From contig CM044955.1 of the NCBI GenBank assembly GCA_024516035.1, forward strand, positions 50,631,074 to 50,695,073: 64,000 nucleotides of DNA, in the 5' to 3' direction. Of this stretch, positions 21,360-32,809 are shown piece by piece. How positions within the stretch are numbered: position 1 is the first letter of the stretch; each line of letters opens with the position of its first letter. A model generated the notes under the pieces. The model was not told the origin of the DNA, did not search any database, and worked only from the letters and a program-made list of their open reading frames with translations. Made by a program: the position numbers and the translations under genes. This stretch comes from Bactericera cockerelli (lineage: Eukaryota > Arthropoda > Insecta > Hemiptera > Triozidae).

Positions 21360-23891
21360 TCAGGACTTGAGCGGTAGCGCGACAGAGCTGTGTCCCAGGA
21401 TCTGCTCCGGAAGCCCCGACACCCCTTTGATCCAGGCCTCGCGGTTGAAGCACCAGCACTCCACGCTCTGCAGGCTCCTCTTCCTCGCCTGGGTGGTGAT
21501 GCCCCCTATGAGCAGGATCTGGGAGCTGAGCACCCCCGCCGCGTGCGCGTGCCGTGCCACCACCAGCTCCGTCACGCAGCGCCACGCCCTCGCCTCCAGC
21601 TCCAGCACATCCACGTCCCCCACGCTGAACGTCTTGTCCGGGCTGTCCGTATCTATGCTCGCCCCTCCAATGAGGTACAACTTTTCATTGTTCACGCAGA
21701 CAAGCGTCGCCATGAAGCGTGGGTAGCGCAGCTTCGGTGTGACAGTACTCCACTGGTTGATGCACGGATCGTAGCACTCCACCTTGTCAGAGACCTGATT
21801 CTCTCCCATATAACCTCCAGCAATCCAGATCTGACCCCTCACTTCTGCCGCTGCCAGCGCCATGCGAGGGACCTTCAGCGGCGCTACCTCCCGCCACACG
21901 CGGGTCACAGGGTCGTAACATTCTACACTGGAGAGAATCACATGTGGGTCCTGACCACCGATGGCATAGACTTTGCCCCTGCAGGTGATCAGGCCAAAGT
22001 TTCTCCTCGCATGAAGCATTGGGGGTTCCGCCGTCCACTGTTTACTGCTTGGGTTGAAAGACCACACCGTGTTGGTTATTGTACCGGGGGATTTCTTGCC
22101 TCTGCTAGCATCCATGCCACCTGCCAGGTATACCCGGCCACTGCAGTACACAGTAGAGTGGTGGCATCTTGCCACGGGCATCTCACCCACCAGCTGCCAG
22201 GTGTTGAGGAATGGGTTGTAGCGGAGAATCTCCCGTCCTGATTTCTTCATCTGGGACGGAGTGGGATGCTGGTGTTGACCGCCGAACACAAGAACTGCTT
22301 CACTCTCCTCCATGAACACTGAGGATTCTGCGCGTTCAGTTCTCTTCCCCTCTCTGTCCTCAATGCTGGATTGTAGAGACTTTGAACTTTGAGAGCACTC
22401 ACCATTCTCATTAATATCATCAAATTTCTCTAAATTCTTGCCACTGAGCTTCATGACATGCTTTGTTGCAACCTTATTTCCAACTTTGCTAACCTTAATA
22501 GAGCCATCTTCTTTTACTATTTGGTTAATTTTATCCTTCATTCTTTCTTGCGCGGAAATGTCTTTCAAAGGTTCTTCCTCAGCCTTCCTAGTGCATTTGT
22601 CAAATTTGTTTGCTTGTGTAACATGATTAAATGATTTTTGCCTCGGTATGATTTCATCGCTCGAAGTTTCGTCCTCATCATCGTTAAGAGAAATTTCCCC
22701 TTCCTTAATTTTATTTAACTGAATAAGAAAATCCCGATAAATGTTGTTGTGGTTTTCGTACAGATGACCGTCACACTTCAGATAACGCCGCGGTAGTGGA
22801 TCCCTTAACCCAAACATTTGTGAGAGCTCTTTTCCATTGGATTTGATCAGCGTATGTGTAGATTTGACCGTTGCGACGTCCATTCCTTCAGTGATCAACT
22901 TCTGAACGGCAGGCAGTGATGTCATCTGAGTAAACTCTTTGGATTGCCGGATTTCGACCAGATGGAACGGAGACATGAGTCCGAAGCGCACGCACTGCAT
23001 CACTGTGGCCACGTGCTGCTGTCTGGCTGTCCAGTCTGCCTGTAGCCACCTCACCGCACTCATGAATATCTCCAGCTCACACCTCACCCGCGTGTAGTTG
23101 GAACTCAGCAAGGCGCAGACGTCCCTCAGGTCAAGCTCTAAATAGTTCTTAGAACTGACCAGCACGAGGAAGAACCTCTGCACGCGTGGTAGCATCACTT
23201 GCATGATGGGTTCCCGTGCCTTGGAGCTGAGTGTGTTCCTCGCGTTCAGGTAGAGGAAGAAGGCTGTGGCCTCACTGAACATCTCCTCGCTGTTCACCAG
23301 CGCCCAGCATTGGTTCTCCAGCTCCAGCACCCCCAGGTACTTGGCAGCCTCCAGCAGAGGAAGCACATTCTCCCGCGACAGTATCTCATGGGACATTTCT
23401 GGTTCCGCCAACATCCATGCGTAAATATCCACAAACGTTTCATATGATACTTTGTTTTCGTCTAGCACAATTTCTCTGGGCAAATATCTTGTTTGTTCGG
23501 ATAGTTCCATGTAGCAAAGAAGAACAATAGAATGGCACTCAAATTTCTTATCCTTAATTTGCACGGTCACATCAGGCGACACGTTATTCTTCACGCGAAA
23601 GCAAATCATCTTGAAAAGGTCCGATTTCTCCGGCATTGTTGTATCTGCATCGGCCCATTGAAACGACATGATCTTCCTACTCAAATACTTTTCGTGATAA
23701 ACCACTTGAGGTTTCTGATCTCCTGTGGATTCTTTGTGGTATCCCACAGTCTGTTTCGATGTTCTGTCCACCTGCTGATTTCTGTCATCTTTGTAGGTAC
23801 ACGTGAGGTACGGCGATCTATGGGTTTTTCCTCTGTCCGAGGGAGAACTGTCTGGCCTTGATTTTATTGTGGCTTTCCTGGAACGCCTCAT
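21360..23891 (-). CDS. BTB-BACK-Kelch protein, intronless, nested in the cyclase gene
   Basis: 843 aa in one uninterrupted frame. BTB about residues 104-205 (KKFECHSIVLL core), BACK about 206-320, an acidic/Lys-rich linker of roughly 150 residues (about 395-530, rich in D/E/S/K), then six Kelch blades (about 532-843) each marked by a GG doublet (VFGG, LAGG, AIGG, IAGG, LIGG, LIGG). Proteins of this build usually are substrate adaptors for Cullin-3 ubiquitin ligases; the target is unknown. The first Met (23891) gives a basic, domain-free 75-residue leader; Met75 (KIMSFQW) is an alternative start. The linker is longer than in typical family members. It lies in a 19-kb cyclase intron on the same strand; lack of introns suggests a retrocopy or ancient intron loss. 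No stop or frameshift, so likely functional. Confidence 0.93.
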   Translation of the reverse strand: MRRSRKATIKSRPDSSPSDRGKTHRSPYLTCTYKDDRNQQVDRTSKQTVGYHKESTGDQKPQVVYHEKYLSRKIMSFQWADADTTMPEKSDLFKMICFRVKNNVSPDVTVQIKDKKFECHSIVLLCYMELSEQTRYLPREIVLDENKVSYETFVDIYAWMLAEPEMSHEILSRENVLPLLEAAKYLGVLELENQCWALVNSEEMFSEATAFFLYLNARNTLSSKAREPIMQVMLPRVQRFFLVLVSSKNYLELDLRDVCALLSSNYTRVRCELEIFMSAVRWLQADWTARQQHVATVMQCVRFGLMSPFHLVEIRQSKEFTQMTSLPAVQKLITEGMDVATVKSTHTLIKSNGKELSQMFGLRDPLPRRYLKCDGHLYENHNNIYRDFLIQLNKIKEGEISLNDDEDETSSDEIIPRQKSFNHVTQANKFDKCTRKAEEEPLKDISAQERMKDKINQIVKEDGSIKVSKVGNKVATKHVMKLSGKNLEKFDDINENGECSQSSKSLQSSIEDREGKRTERAESSVFMEESEAVLVFGGQHQHPTPSQMKKSGREILRYNPFLNTWQLVGEMPVARCHHSTVYCSGRVYLAGGMDASRGKKSPGTITNTVWSFNPSSKQWTAEPPMLHARRNFGLITCRGKVYAIGGQDPHVILSSVECYDPVTRVWREVAPLKVPRMALAAAEVRGQIWIAGGYMGENQVSDKVECYDPCINQWSTVTPKLRYPRFMATLVCVNNEKLYLIGGASIDTDSPDKTFSVGDVDVLELEARAWRCVTELVVARHAHAAGVLSSQILLIGGITTQARKRSLQSVECWCFNREAWIKGVSGLPEQILGHSSVALPLKS

Positions 23892-26800
23892 TGCTATACC
23901 GTACCAAAATTTCTATTTTTCAACTCACAGATAAATTTATAGGGAATACTACTACAAGCACTATGTCCTATGAATAATAGGACGACTCCTTTCTTTTTCG
24001 TTTAAAAGCCGATATAAATAAAACCTTCATTGAAGGGTTGTAAAAAGGACATTTAAAAAGTTTTAAATTTAAAGAACTCTGCAAAATTTTAAGTTATCAT
24101 TGAAAGCAGTGGACATCAGTAGTACATCTAAAGGCCAATACACGCCCCATACTTTCCTATTGATTATGACTTGGAATTATCTTTTTTCTATTTTGACCCC
24201 GCTAATTTACTCAAAAGCAGAACTTTCGAAAGTCTAATGCTAAAAGGTGAATTTTGTGAAGATAGCATGTGTAGTGTGTTTGTTCAATTGAATCATTATA
24301 TGATTGATCCATAACTCATTCGCCAACTGGTAACTCATGTCACTAGTAAGTCCAGTGGCTTGAAGTCTTGACGAAGCTTGTCTGGAAACATTATTTCTTT
24401 GGCCACATGTAATATTACATCCAGTTCTCGGAGCCAAGGCTTCCCTTTGGCGATCCAGCGAGGCGAGCTACTTGCATGTTGGGTACAGTACAGTACATGC
24501 CAGTGGGATAGATAAGTCGTCACCCATGATTTGTTCAATAAGAAAACGGCTCTGAGGTCATCTGCACACGAAGCAACTAAAATAACACTGGTTAGTACCT
24601 TCGGCAAACGTTAAATAAATATTTATTTTCTAATATGTACCAGTGTACCTACATGAAAAATCAAAAATTTCCAATTCACTTTATGTATGAGCCACCCGAT
24701 ACCAACAAATTCAAATGTATCCTTTGTGTGTGAATTGAACTGAAACCGACTCATTACAAATTACTTGAAAAATTGAGATGCCAAACATTTTTTTGCTGGA
24801 ATTTTCAGGCCATCTCTGACTTATTCTAGCTCACCGAACGGACTTTAAAAGTTTAGTTTTGGTTCATATCATTCACTTCCAATTAATAACTTCTTATTAT
24901 TACAATTTTTACTACAAGATTAATTTTTTTTAAATAACTTCCAGCTAAAGGCTATAGCTACACAGTACACGTACACGTGTCAGTTAGATACATGATTATG
25001 TATATCTCAAAATATCGGAGTTATTGTATTTTAGTTGCTTCGAGTGTTGACGGCCCAAATTGGCCAAAGTCGTCAGACTGAGAGAGAATCACGAGCACAG
25101 CTCTCCCGCACCCGCAGCAAATCACATTCGGACATCACAAAGACAAATCACCAGAGAGGGATAGAGGGAGGAAGAGGCGACAGTACAGAGACCCTTAAGT
25201 AGAAGTTTAGAAGCACACATACGTGCACCATTGAACGACACAAGAAACGCTGTTTTCGATTATTCGCTTTTGTGGAAAATAATAAGAAAGAGAGGAGTGC
25301 TTTGAGAACCGGCGCCGATTTTGTATTTTTTCACCTGGTAATATACTCTGGGGCAACTTGTAAGTGTAAAGGCATCTTGGTACAGAAACTTCATACAAAT
25401 GAAAGGCTCAATGTTCGGCAGTCAGCGTAGAGTATTTTTCTCAGCTTTCAAAGTACAAACTGGCTTTCAAGAGGTTAAGAGCCTGCGTTAATCTTTCAAT
25501 TACCATGGAAAATCCAATGAAACGGAAAAAAAAACTGGTAGCTTTCAAAGTACAAACCGGCGACGGCACTAAAGGCTCTCTTTGATAATGAGAAGCGGAA
25601 ACGAAAAAGCAAATCAAACATTTGTCTGGGAGGGAAGGACTAGGGGGGGGGGGGGGAAGGGAGGGTAGGTTTCTATGTCATGCAGAAATATCCTACTACA
25701 GGGTGACTCAAAGAGAACGGAATGTTTGCTGAAATTAACTAAGAACCTTTTTTTTGTGCTGATATTAACTAAGAAAACAATAGGAGCGAATTCAATGACG
25801 AAATTGCTTGAAAAGTTCGAATATGTTCTTACATTTTCGCATCTAAAACAAAGAAGCCATTATCATTATTTTTTTCTAAAAAAAAAAAATAATAATAATA
25901 AAAAATAAGTATTGTAATATTTAAAAATGATTGACCAGTGTAATTATTGCGAATGATGCTTGGACAATGGACATTTATCAAGAGTCACATTATGTTCATT
26001 CATAGGGCTAAAAGTCGATTCTCAAACATTCCGTTCTTACATGGATACCTTTCAAATGGTTTTTAAGATTATAAACGAAATAGATTAATAAAATATGACT
26101 TTTTAGCAACAAATTTGAAAATAGGGTGTTGAAATCATGAAGTCTTTGAAAATCACTGTTGGTCCATTTCTTTTATTTGTGTTCTCCCTGACATTAGAGA
26201 CACATAACTGTAATAGTAATGGTCTTCTTTAATCAAAACTTTGAAATGACATTGAAGCAATATGCAGGAAAGTAAAATACAAGATAGAAGAGAGCCAAAC
26301 TATCTGGGAACAAATATTTTGTTAAAAATGCATGCTCATGTCGGGAATTGAACCCAAAGTGACCTCCATAAAATTAAATGTGACTAGATAGTCATTTAGA
26401 GAAATATTTTAATAGTAATTTGTTGACAAAGAATTCATGATAACAATAATACTGACAAATACATAATCCGTTTAAGATAGACAAAGTTACATGATGAGAG
26501 CTTCAGTTGGTCCGAATCCTAGACTATTCTATGATTGCAGTAATACTTACATACGAGTACATAACAGTTGTTAGTATGTATTGTACTGATTGTACTATTG
26601 ATCAATTTGGAAGAGTCGAATTCATATTTTTGGATAAATCCTTGGAATTTAACTTGTCTTCAGGATTATGTATTTTACATGTCCCAACCCAATGCAAGAT
26701 TCTATTTTTAATTTAAAAAAGTGAAAAGCTTTATTTTAAAATAAATCCTACGATTTTAGGTTCCATCTTTATATCTTGTAGCACCACTTGATATTTGATT

Positions 26801-27607
26801 GTTTGTAAGTCTAATTATGTTGCCGACAATCTAGAATAGTGGGTTACCTATAAATTTGATTGTCGTTAAATTTCAAGAATCTCACAGTAGGCGGGGTACA
26901 ACACTACATGATACGGGAGGGGGGAGGGTGCAAACTAGACACAAGGGTAAACGCTTGGAAATTGATATCAGGTATCCATAGATAATTACGATACTTTCTA
27001 TACCTTAAGGGCGAGGACCAATCGATTTTTAAGTATTTGACTAACAAAAATGATCTTTTTTGGCTGATTTTTTTATTAAAAGAAGTGCCATCTTTTTCTC
27101 CAAAAGTGATATTTCCTGGAGTGATATCTCTTCAGAAAGAAACGGTAATGAATTTCCCGAGAAGTAGACAAAAACAACTTACTAGAGACAAGCTGTAGAG
27201 CAGGGATTTGGTCGCCCAGGCGCCCCCCAGTCAGTGATGGATAAGTAAGTGATGTATCTTTATTACAAATCTAGATTACCTTGGACTTGATCACAATAGT
27301 AAGTGATGAATCTTTATTACAAATGGAGATTACCTTGCACTTGATCACAATGGTCCCGAACCCGAAGGTAATAGAAAGTAATGAGATACAGGGGTGAATA
27401 GCAGGGAAGTAGAATTAAGATCTAAAGAGAAAATGGGTGAGTAGCAGGGTAGTTGAAATAAGATCTAGAGGGAAAAAATTGAATAAATACATGGGAGAAA
27501 GCTATGTTTAAAAAAATAGCAGGGAATTTTGCAGGGGTATAATATAAATACAAGAGAGAGAGAAAAAGCCATGTTCAATAGTAAGATAGAGAAAACTTGA
27601 TGCTTAC
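23892..27607. other. Intronic and Kelch-upstream sequence
   Basis: AT-rich. Contains a G-run at 25645-25660, a decayed tRNA-like stretch at about 26330-26375 (GGGAATTGAACCC) and an open frame at 24335-24607 (minus) without a recognisable domain. The Kelch promoter should lie just above 23891 but no core element is clear. Confidence 0.5.
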
Positions 27608-27752
27608 CTTTCTTCGCCGCGCGGGGGGCACTATGAAGTAGGTGGTTACGTGGTTGTCCCGCAAGTATTGGTTGCGAGTACCCCCGTGCCCCCCCTCCAC
27701 CTCGTATTCCCCCCCTAGGGAGTCCAGAGTGGACTGGGTGATGTGCACCCGC
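27608..27752 (-). CDS. rut: Adenylate cyclase exon: end of C1a
   Basis: 145 nt. Acceptor CAG at 27753-27755 and donor AAG|GTAAGC. Its first base completes a Gly codon begun in the previous exon, giving EPG-RVHITQSTLDSLGGEYEVE, then RNQYLRDNHVTTYFIVPPAR. This is the C-terminal part of the C1a catalytic fold of class III cyclases, ending in the conserved YFIV strand before C1b. Confidence 0.96.
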
Positions 27753-27794
27753 CTGGGAATCAGAGGCCATGTCAGTTAGAGAATGTACATAATA

Positions 27795-27990
27795 GAGCCT
27801 TCAGTAGAAGGTAACCACTTGGTGAGGTTAATGCTTAAAGCATGTTCTACCACCTACCATGAAACTCTCAGACTGCTTTTGTGATCATAAACTCAAATGA
27901 ATGTGAGAAAATTCATGCATTGAGTGGGATTCGAACCATCCGATATTAACAGACTAGCGCCTTAACCACTCGGCCCACTCACCTACAAAG
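27795..27990 (-). mobile_element. SINE family C, about 45 bp upstream of a cyclase exon
   Basis: The minus strand has a tRNA-like head (GGCCGAGTGGTTAAGGCGC, TGGTTCGAATCCC) and the family tail (CATGAATTTTCTCACATTC, AGTGGTTACCTTC). The intron 27753-28657 therefore carries two family-C copies in one orientation, one near each end. Confidence 0.85.
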
Positions 27991-28448
27991 ACCGGCTTGC
28001 ATTTACTCTATTACTTAGCCTTTCACCAAACCTACTTGCGCTCACAGCATGTATGTGGCATTACTAATATTCGACATTTCAAAAGTTAGATAAAATTACA
28101 ACTAAAAAGATTAACCAAAAACTGTGTGTATATTTTTTTGTTCCGTAAAATTGTGCGTAAGATAGGAATATCTAATGTTATGTATAATGTTCATTCAGTT
28201 CTTGAAAAATGCATGGAATCGCTTGCACTTATTCAGATTTTTTTCAGGAACAGATCTATAGTATTCAACCTTACTATCACCCGGGGTAAAATGGCACCTA
28301 CTACTAACTTGTTATTCAGCTGGCACCTGGGGCAGTCTACCCCCGATGCTGCCTCCGCTCTCCTAGATCTGGGCCTGATTTTTCTTAAAAATGTCGCTTA
28401 GAGTTACGTACAACTGTACAACACTGCTGGTGAACTCATATAATAATA

Positions 28449-28652
28449 ATACTCTTTAGTGGAAGGTAACCACCAGGCGAGGTTAATGCTCAAAGCATTT
28501 TCTACCACCTAACCCTCAGAGTCTTATTATTATTTGGTCACAAACTCAAATGAATGAGGAAAAATTCATGCACTGGGTGGGATTCAAACCAATTGATCCC
28601 TACGCTACCTGGATCACCAGACTATCGCGTTAACCACTTGACTAGCAGTGCA
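28449..28652 (-). mobile_element. SINE family C abutting a 5' splice site
   Basis: The minus-strand head CACTGCTAGTCAAGTGGTTA and B box TGGTTTGAATCCC are followed by the body and tail ending TTACCTTCCACTAAAGAG. It begins within the donor GTGAGTG (28657-28651) of exon 28658-28816. Confidence 0.88.
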
Positions 28653-28657
28653 CTCAC

Positions 28658-28816
28658 CCTGGCTCACCCCCCGCCTCCATATTGTTGGCCAGCGTGACGT
28701 CATTGGACCACACGTCGTACTGCCACTTCTTCAGTCCCAGCACCCCACACAGGACACGCCCAGAGTGAATGCCCACCCGCATGTTGAGCGTCACGTCCGT
28801 AGCCTCCACCACGGAC
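28658..28816 (-). CDS. rut: Adenylate cyclase exon: C1a core
   Basis: 159 nt, starts with one base and ends with two bases of split codons. The peptide reads [20 protein letters not shown], then [20 protein letters not shown] and [13 protein letters not shown], the conserved C1a segment of membrane cyclases, including the GIHSG, KWQYDVW and DVTLAN motifs. Acceptor CCCCAG at 28817, donor GG|GTGAGTG. Its acceptor region is part of a minisatellite and its donor touches a SINE. Confidence 0.97.
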
Positions 28817-28888
28817 CTGGGGACAGAAGAGGTGGAGATGAGTTGAGAGATATTGGGAACAGAAGAGATGGAGATGAGAGAGAAATAG
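28817..28888. repeat. Minisatellite (35-bp unit), left part, at a cyclase 3' splice site
   Basis: Two diverged units on the minus strand, CATCTCCAT/ACCTCTTCTGTTCCCAAT and CATCTCCACCTCTTCTGTCC ending CCAG, provide the polypyrimidine tract of the exon at 28658-28816. The same unit forms seven copies at 30691-30938. Confidence 0.85.
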
Positions 28889-30690
28889 TAAATATATTTT
28901 ACTACAGACTGACATCATTGTGATGCTTGCCGTGAGACACAGTACTGACTAACTTTAACATTTTTAAACATTTTTTTTTCTTTTTTGTTTCTTGGGATGA
29001 TTCAAGGTTTGTATAGATGGTTGTGGATGATTCGACTTGAACCTCGAATGGCTGCAATTGTGATGTCTTTCACCATCGATTTGGAAGGTTGAAATCTTTT
29101 CTAAAACTTTCAAAGAAGACTGGAATTGTACCTCTTGCACCCACTAGAAGACCTATTACAGATATATCCTGGATGTTGTATTGATGTTTGAAGTATGGAG
29201 TGCATGGTTCATATATAGCTTTTTTTTCGGTGTTGACAGATTCTGCTTGATCTTTAGAAGTCTCCATTCGTACAGTAGGGTCTAGAATAAAGCCTTTGTT
29301 CATTTCGGTTTTGTAGCACCATATATCTACTCTGCGGTTAGAGCCACCTTCAGCCACACAATGGATTTCCTCGTGAACTGTCCAACCTTGCTTTTTCAGT
29401 TCTTTTGCAATGATGGTTCGAATCTCATGATGACGGGCATTGCGCAGCAGATCGCCAGCATGGCAAGAGCCTAGGACATGAGAAAGGGTCTCTCTCTCAC
29501 TGCATCTTCTGCATTGAGGGTTGTCCGTAGTACTCCTGCCAGGTATTGATCTGACCGCGATAACATTGCATGACATTTTTAGAGATGTAACCCATTCTGA
29601 GTTAGTTAGGCCATCTTTATTCATGATTGCTTGGTTAACCGTTGGACAATCTTTGAATGTATCCACACCAATGCCTTTCTGTGGTAATCTACTCCAGGAA
29701 TCAAACTCTTTTTGGCGTAGTTTTTCTCGCATCACTTTTGTAGGTTTGGTTTTTTCTTTACCTTGCAGTTCTTGTTCCAGTTCTACCTTGTCAATTCCCA
29801 ACTTCTCCAGACACTGGTCCATTTCTTCTTCCAAATCACGACAGAAAGGAATGAATTTGTCATCACTGTTCAGCAATGACAAACAAATGTTGTAGTGTTG
29901 AAGAAATGTTTCCCAGGATGGTTTTATAATTTGGAGACCTCTGAATTTTTTGGGAGCATATAACATGGCTTTTGGGGTATCATGAGGCAACCCAATGATT
30001 GATTTCACTGTGGTTCTGATCATTTTATTCAAATCTTCCAAAAAGCCTTGTGGTATTTTTCTCAATGGAGCATTTTGAAGAGAGTATATTAGACAAGGCC
30101 AGATGTATTGATTGATAATCGTGATCTTTTGGTGAGGGTACAGCATTTGAGTAGTCATTAGGTTCTGAAGGTCATTGTTGAATTTTGAAATCACAAGTTC
30201 GGGTTTGAAGACAATTTCATCGTGGAAGTTTACTCCAAGATATTTTATCATTTCATTTTGATCAATAGATTTTATTATTTTATCATCAAGATGCAAACTG
30301 TCGGCAGTGATTTCTCCATTTTTAATGTTTATAATGACACATTTTTGAAAATTGAGTTTATACTCCACTTTCTCAAGTTCGTCACAAGCAATCTTTGTCA
30401 ATTGGTAAACACCGTTTTCAGACTGACCAACTAGACATAAGTCATCGGCAAAACCTCTTCCAGCAACATTGACAATACTGTCGTGGAGTTGAAATCCATA
30501 TCTGGCACAAATTTCTTGTTCATTGACGGCATCGAGCACATGATCTATTGACAAATTGAACATTTTCGGGGAAAGAGGTAGGCCTTGAAATACGCCTTTT
30601 CTAATATCAATCTGTTCTGAAATTCCATTTTTTGTCTGCAGTTGTGTAACATTGTTCTTTAAAAGTGATCCAGTAAGAGAGCGCAATATA
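28889..30690 (-). mobile_element. 5'-truncated RLE-type non-LTR retrotransposon
   Basis: The coding part (about 30663 down to stop at 29070) begins inside the RT (GVFQGLPLSPKMFNLSIDHV), carries catalytic FADD, and ends with a CRRC...H...C knuckle and a restriction-like endonuclease-style region (SNRRVDIWCY, LDPTVRME). The upstream RT motifs are missing, so it is 5'-truncated. The reading frame happens to continue upstream through the minisatellite to 30965 (631 aa in all), but those first 90 or so residues (repeats of the type QYLSTHPHLFC) are repeat-derived. It lies in the same orientation as the cyclase. Possible clades: R2/R4/NeSL-like; not resolved. Confidence 0.88.
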
Positions 30691-30938
30691 CTTGATAGAT
30701 ATTGGGACAGAAGAGGTGGGGATGAGTTGATAGATATTTGAACAGATGAGGTGGAGATGAGTTGATAGATATTGGAACAGAAGAGGTGGGGATGGGTTGA
30801 TAGATATTGGAACAGAAGAGGTGGGGATGAGTTGATAGATATTGGAACAGAAGAGGTGGGGATGGGTTTATGGATATTGGCACAGAAGAGGTGGAGATGA
30901 GTTGATAGATATTGGCACAGAAGAGGTGGGTATAAGCT
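30691..30938. repeat. Minisatellite (35-bp unit), right part, seven copies
   Basis: GATAGATATTGGAACAGAAG-type units start at 30694, 30729, 30764, 30799, 30834, 30869 and 30904, exactly 35 bp apart. The array is the continuation of that at 28817-28888, split by the retrotransposon. Confidence 0.95.
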
Positions 30939-30954
30939 TAGTCTTCTTCCAATC

Positions 30955-31060
30955 CTTTTTTCCATATCTACTGGGTGAAGTTAGTTGGTTCCGGCACTCC
31001 TAATTCCACATTTCAAGGCCGGATGCCCTTCCTACCCTGTTAAGGGCAACTGACATGGAT
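30955..31060 (-). repeat. Short retroposon fragment
   Basis: GGTTGGTTCC... AAGGCCGGATGCCCTTCC resembles the element at 5760-5891 (GGCTGGATACCCTTCCTAAC). Confidence 0.5.
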
Positions 31061-32000
31061 TGTACCATGTCTGTTTCTGTATGTAAGTATGCAATAAGTA
31101 AAAATACTTTACTTTACTTGATCACGGTGACAACCCTTACAAGCCCCGTCCCCACCGGTGCTGAACGTGTATTTCAACATGTTGTTCAACAATGCTTCCT
31201 GCGGTGTGGACGTGTTGATCAACATTTTGAACAATAATTTGTTATAGTTCGATGAGTATTTCGATCCGAATTCGACAAGAAATGAAAAACAGATAATGGG
31301 TTCAGCATATTTGGAAGTGTCGTGAAAGAAAACAAAGTAGATATTATGTACCTCTCTAAGGATGAAGATTGAAGATATATGGTATTGAACTATGTACATA
31401 AAGTAGATATATGGATGAACCATTGAGTAGATAATGTACAGACGAAGCAGAGTGTCTTCATGTGCAGAAACACGACAATTCCATTAGCACTCGGAGCACA
31501 TTACTGTGAGGATAAGGAAGCTCAATGCACATTCAATGCAGACTGTTAAGAAGATACGGCTCTTAATGATGGAGTACGAGCATATCATAATAATGTCTCG
31601 TGTATTTACTTGATATAAGTGTCTGTCCTAAGAATACCTAGAGCGAAATTATTAGACAGTTATTGTACTTCTGAGGGACGTGAGTCTAGATTTTCCGTAT
31701 TATTTTAAATGGGGAAATGTAAGTTCTGATCAAACTTGTGACCCCGATTTTGCCTTTTTCGCCCATAAGTTTAATATGTGTCTGCTGTTCAGTCTTTAGT
31801 AGTACCTAGGCCCCAGACTCATCGAATTTGGTCATTATTCATCATCAAACTATTCATATGTTACTGGTAAGACCTTTGAATCTTATTCACATACGTAGCA
31901 TTGGCAAATCACGAATGGGATATTCTACAATTATTATAGTTATCGAACAATGATGATGATGAGTTGATACCTTTACTACTGATGATAAGCACTTAATTGT
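31061..32000. other. Intronic sequence without recognised features
   Basis: No coding exon, RNA or defined repeat end seen. Confidence 0.5.
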
Positions 32001-32245
32001 TTATACCGACCTCAGTAGCTTGATAGCTGAGGAGGTCGACTTGTAACCTGGAGGTGGCTTAGTAAAGCGAGTTTGATTAGGTGTGATTAACACAAATATG
32101 ATAACTTTTTTTTAAATTTACTCAGTTATTTATAACAAGATGATAAAGCGAGCTCAGCTCAGTAGCTGGATCTTTAAGGCACCGGACTCGTAGTAACCTG
32201 GAGGTAAAAGCACGGACAGTTTTAGCAAGACGGTTTTGAGTAACT
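32000..32245 (+). repeat. Two partial SINE family B heads
   Basis: 32005-32110 has GACCTCAGTAGCTTGATAGC, ACTTGTAACCTGGAGG and a fragment of the body (TAGTAAAGCGAGTTTGA...AACACAAATATGATAAC). 32155-32245 repeats CTCAGTAGCTGGATC...GTAACCTGGAGG. Both lack the B box region. Confidence 0.6.
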
Positions 32246-32679
32246 TTGACATCATTCAGGTTTAATATGTGAATTACAGATGATATTTAAATGTGGCAAT
32301 CGCAACTTTATATAGCCGTATTTTAGTTTCTAACCAAAGTGGATTCAAATGGAAAAAATGGACGAACTGGAAGAAAGTCATTTTTCTTTTGGAAAATAAC
32401 AAAAGCAGGAGAAATCGTCTTCCAGTTTGGTTAACCAAAATGGATTTATAAAATTATTGCTTCCATTTCTATATTCCTGGTTAAGTTTTTATTTTTCCAT
32501 TGTTTATCTTTAAAAGTACCGAAACGTATTTTTTTTTTTCACGAATGGTGGAGAAGCTAAACTTGGAACAAATGGAAATAATTGGAAAAAAACGAACCTG
32601 GAAATTTTTTTAATCCAAAAGAAAAACGCAGATTATGATAACCTTCTGTTTTTTCAGACTAAGATGATAAATAACTTAC

Positions 32680-32807
32680 GCGATGGCATCTATCATATCG
32701 AGTCCCATCTCTACACAGCAATGCGCATGATCAGAGCGAGGCTCAGGTAGCCCAGACACACAGTAGTAGCAGTCACCCAGTATCTTGATCCTCAGACAGT
32801 GGTTATC
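32680..32807 (-). CDS. rut: Adenylate cyclase exon: second catalytic Asp of C1a
   Basis: 128 nt, phase 0 start, two bases left at the end. The peptide [20 protein letters not shown] continues [29 protein letters not shown] carries the second metal-binding aspartate of C1a. Acceptor TTTCAG at 32808, donor GC|GTAAGT. Confidence 0.97.
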
Positions 32808-32809
32808 CT

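Noticed and set aside
21390..22241. 283-aa plus-strand frame
   Set aside because: Antisense shadow of the Kelch coding region in GC-rich sequence.
24335..24607. 90-aa minus-strand frame upstream of the Kelch gene as a gene or exon
   Set aside because: No recognisable domain and no splice evidence; cannot be supported.
30666..30965. N-terminal 90 or so residues of a 631-aa frame as part of the RT protein
   Set aside because: They are translation of the 35-bp minisatellite; the real element starts near 30663-30690 and is 5'-truncated.
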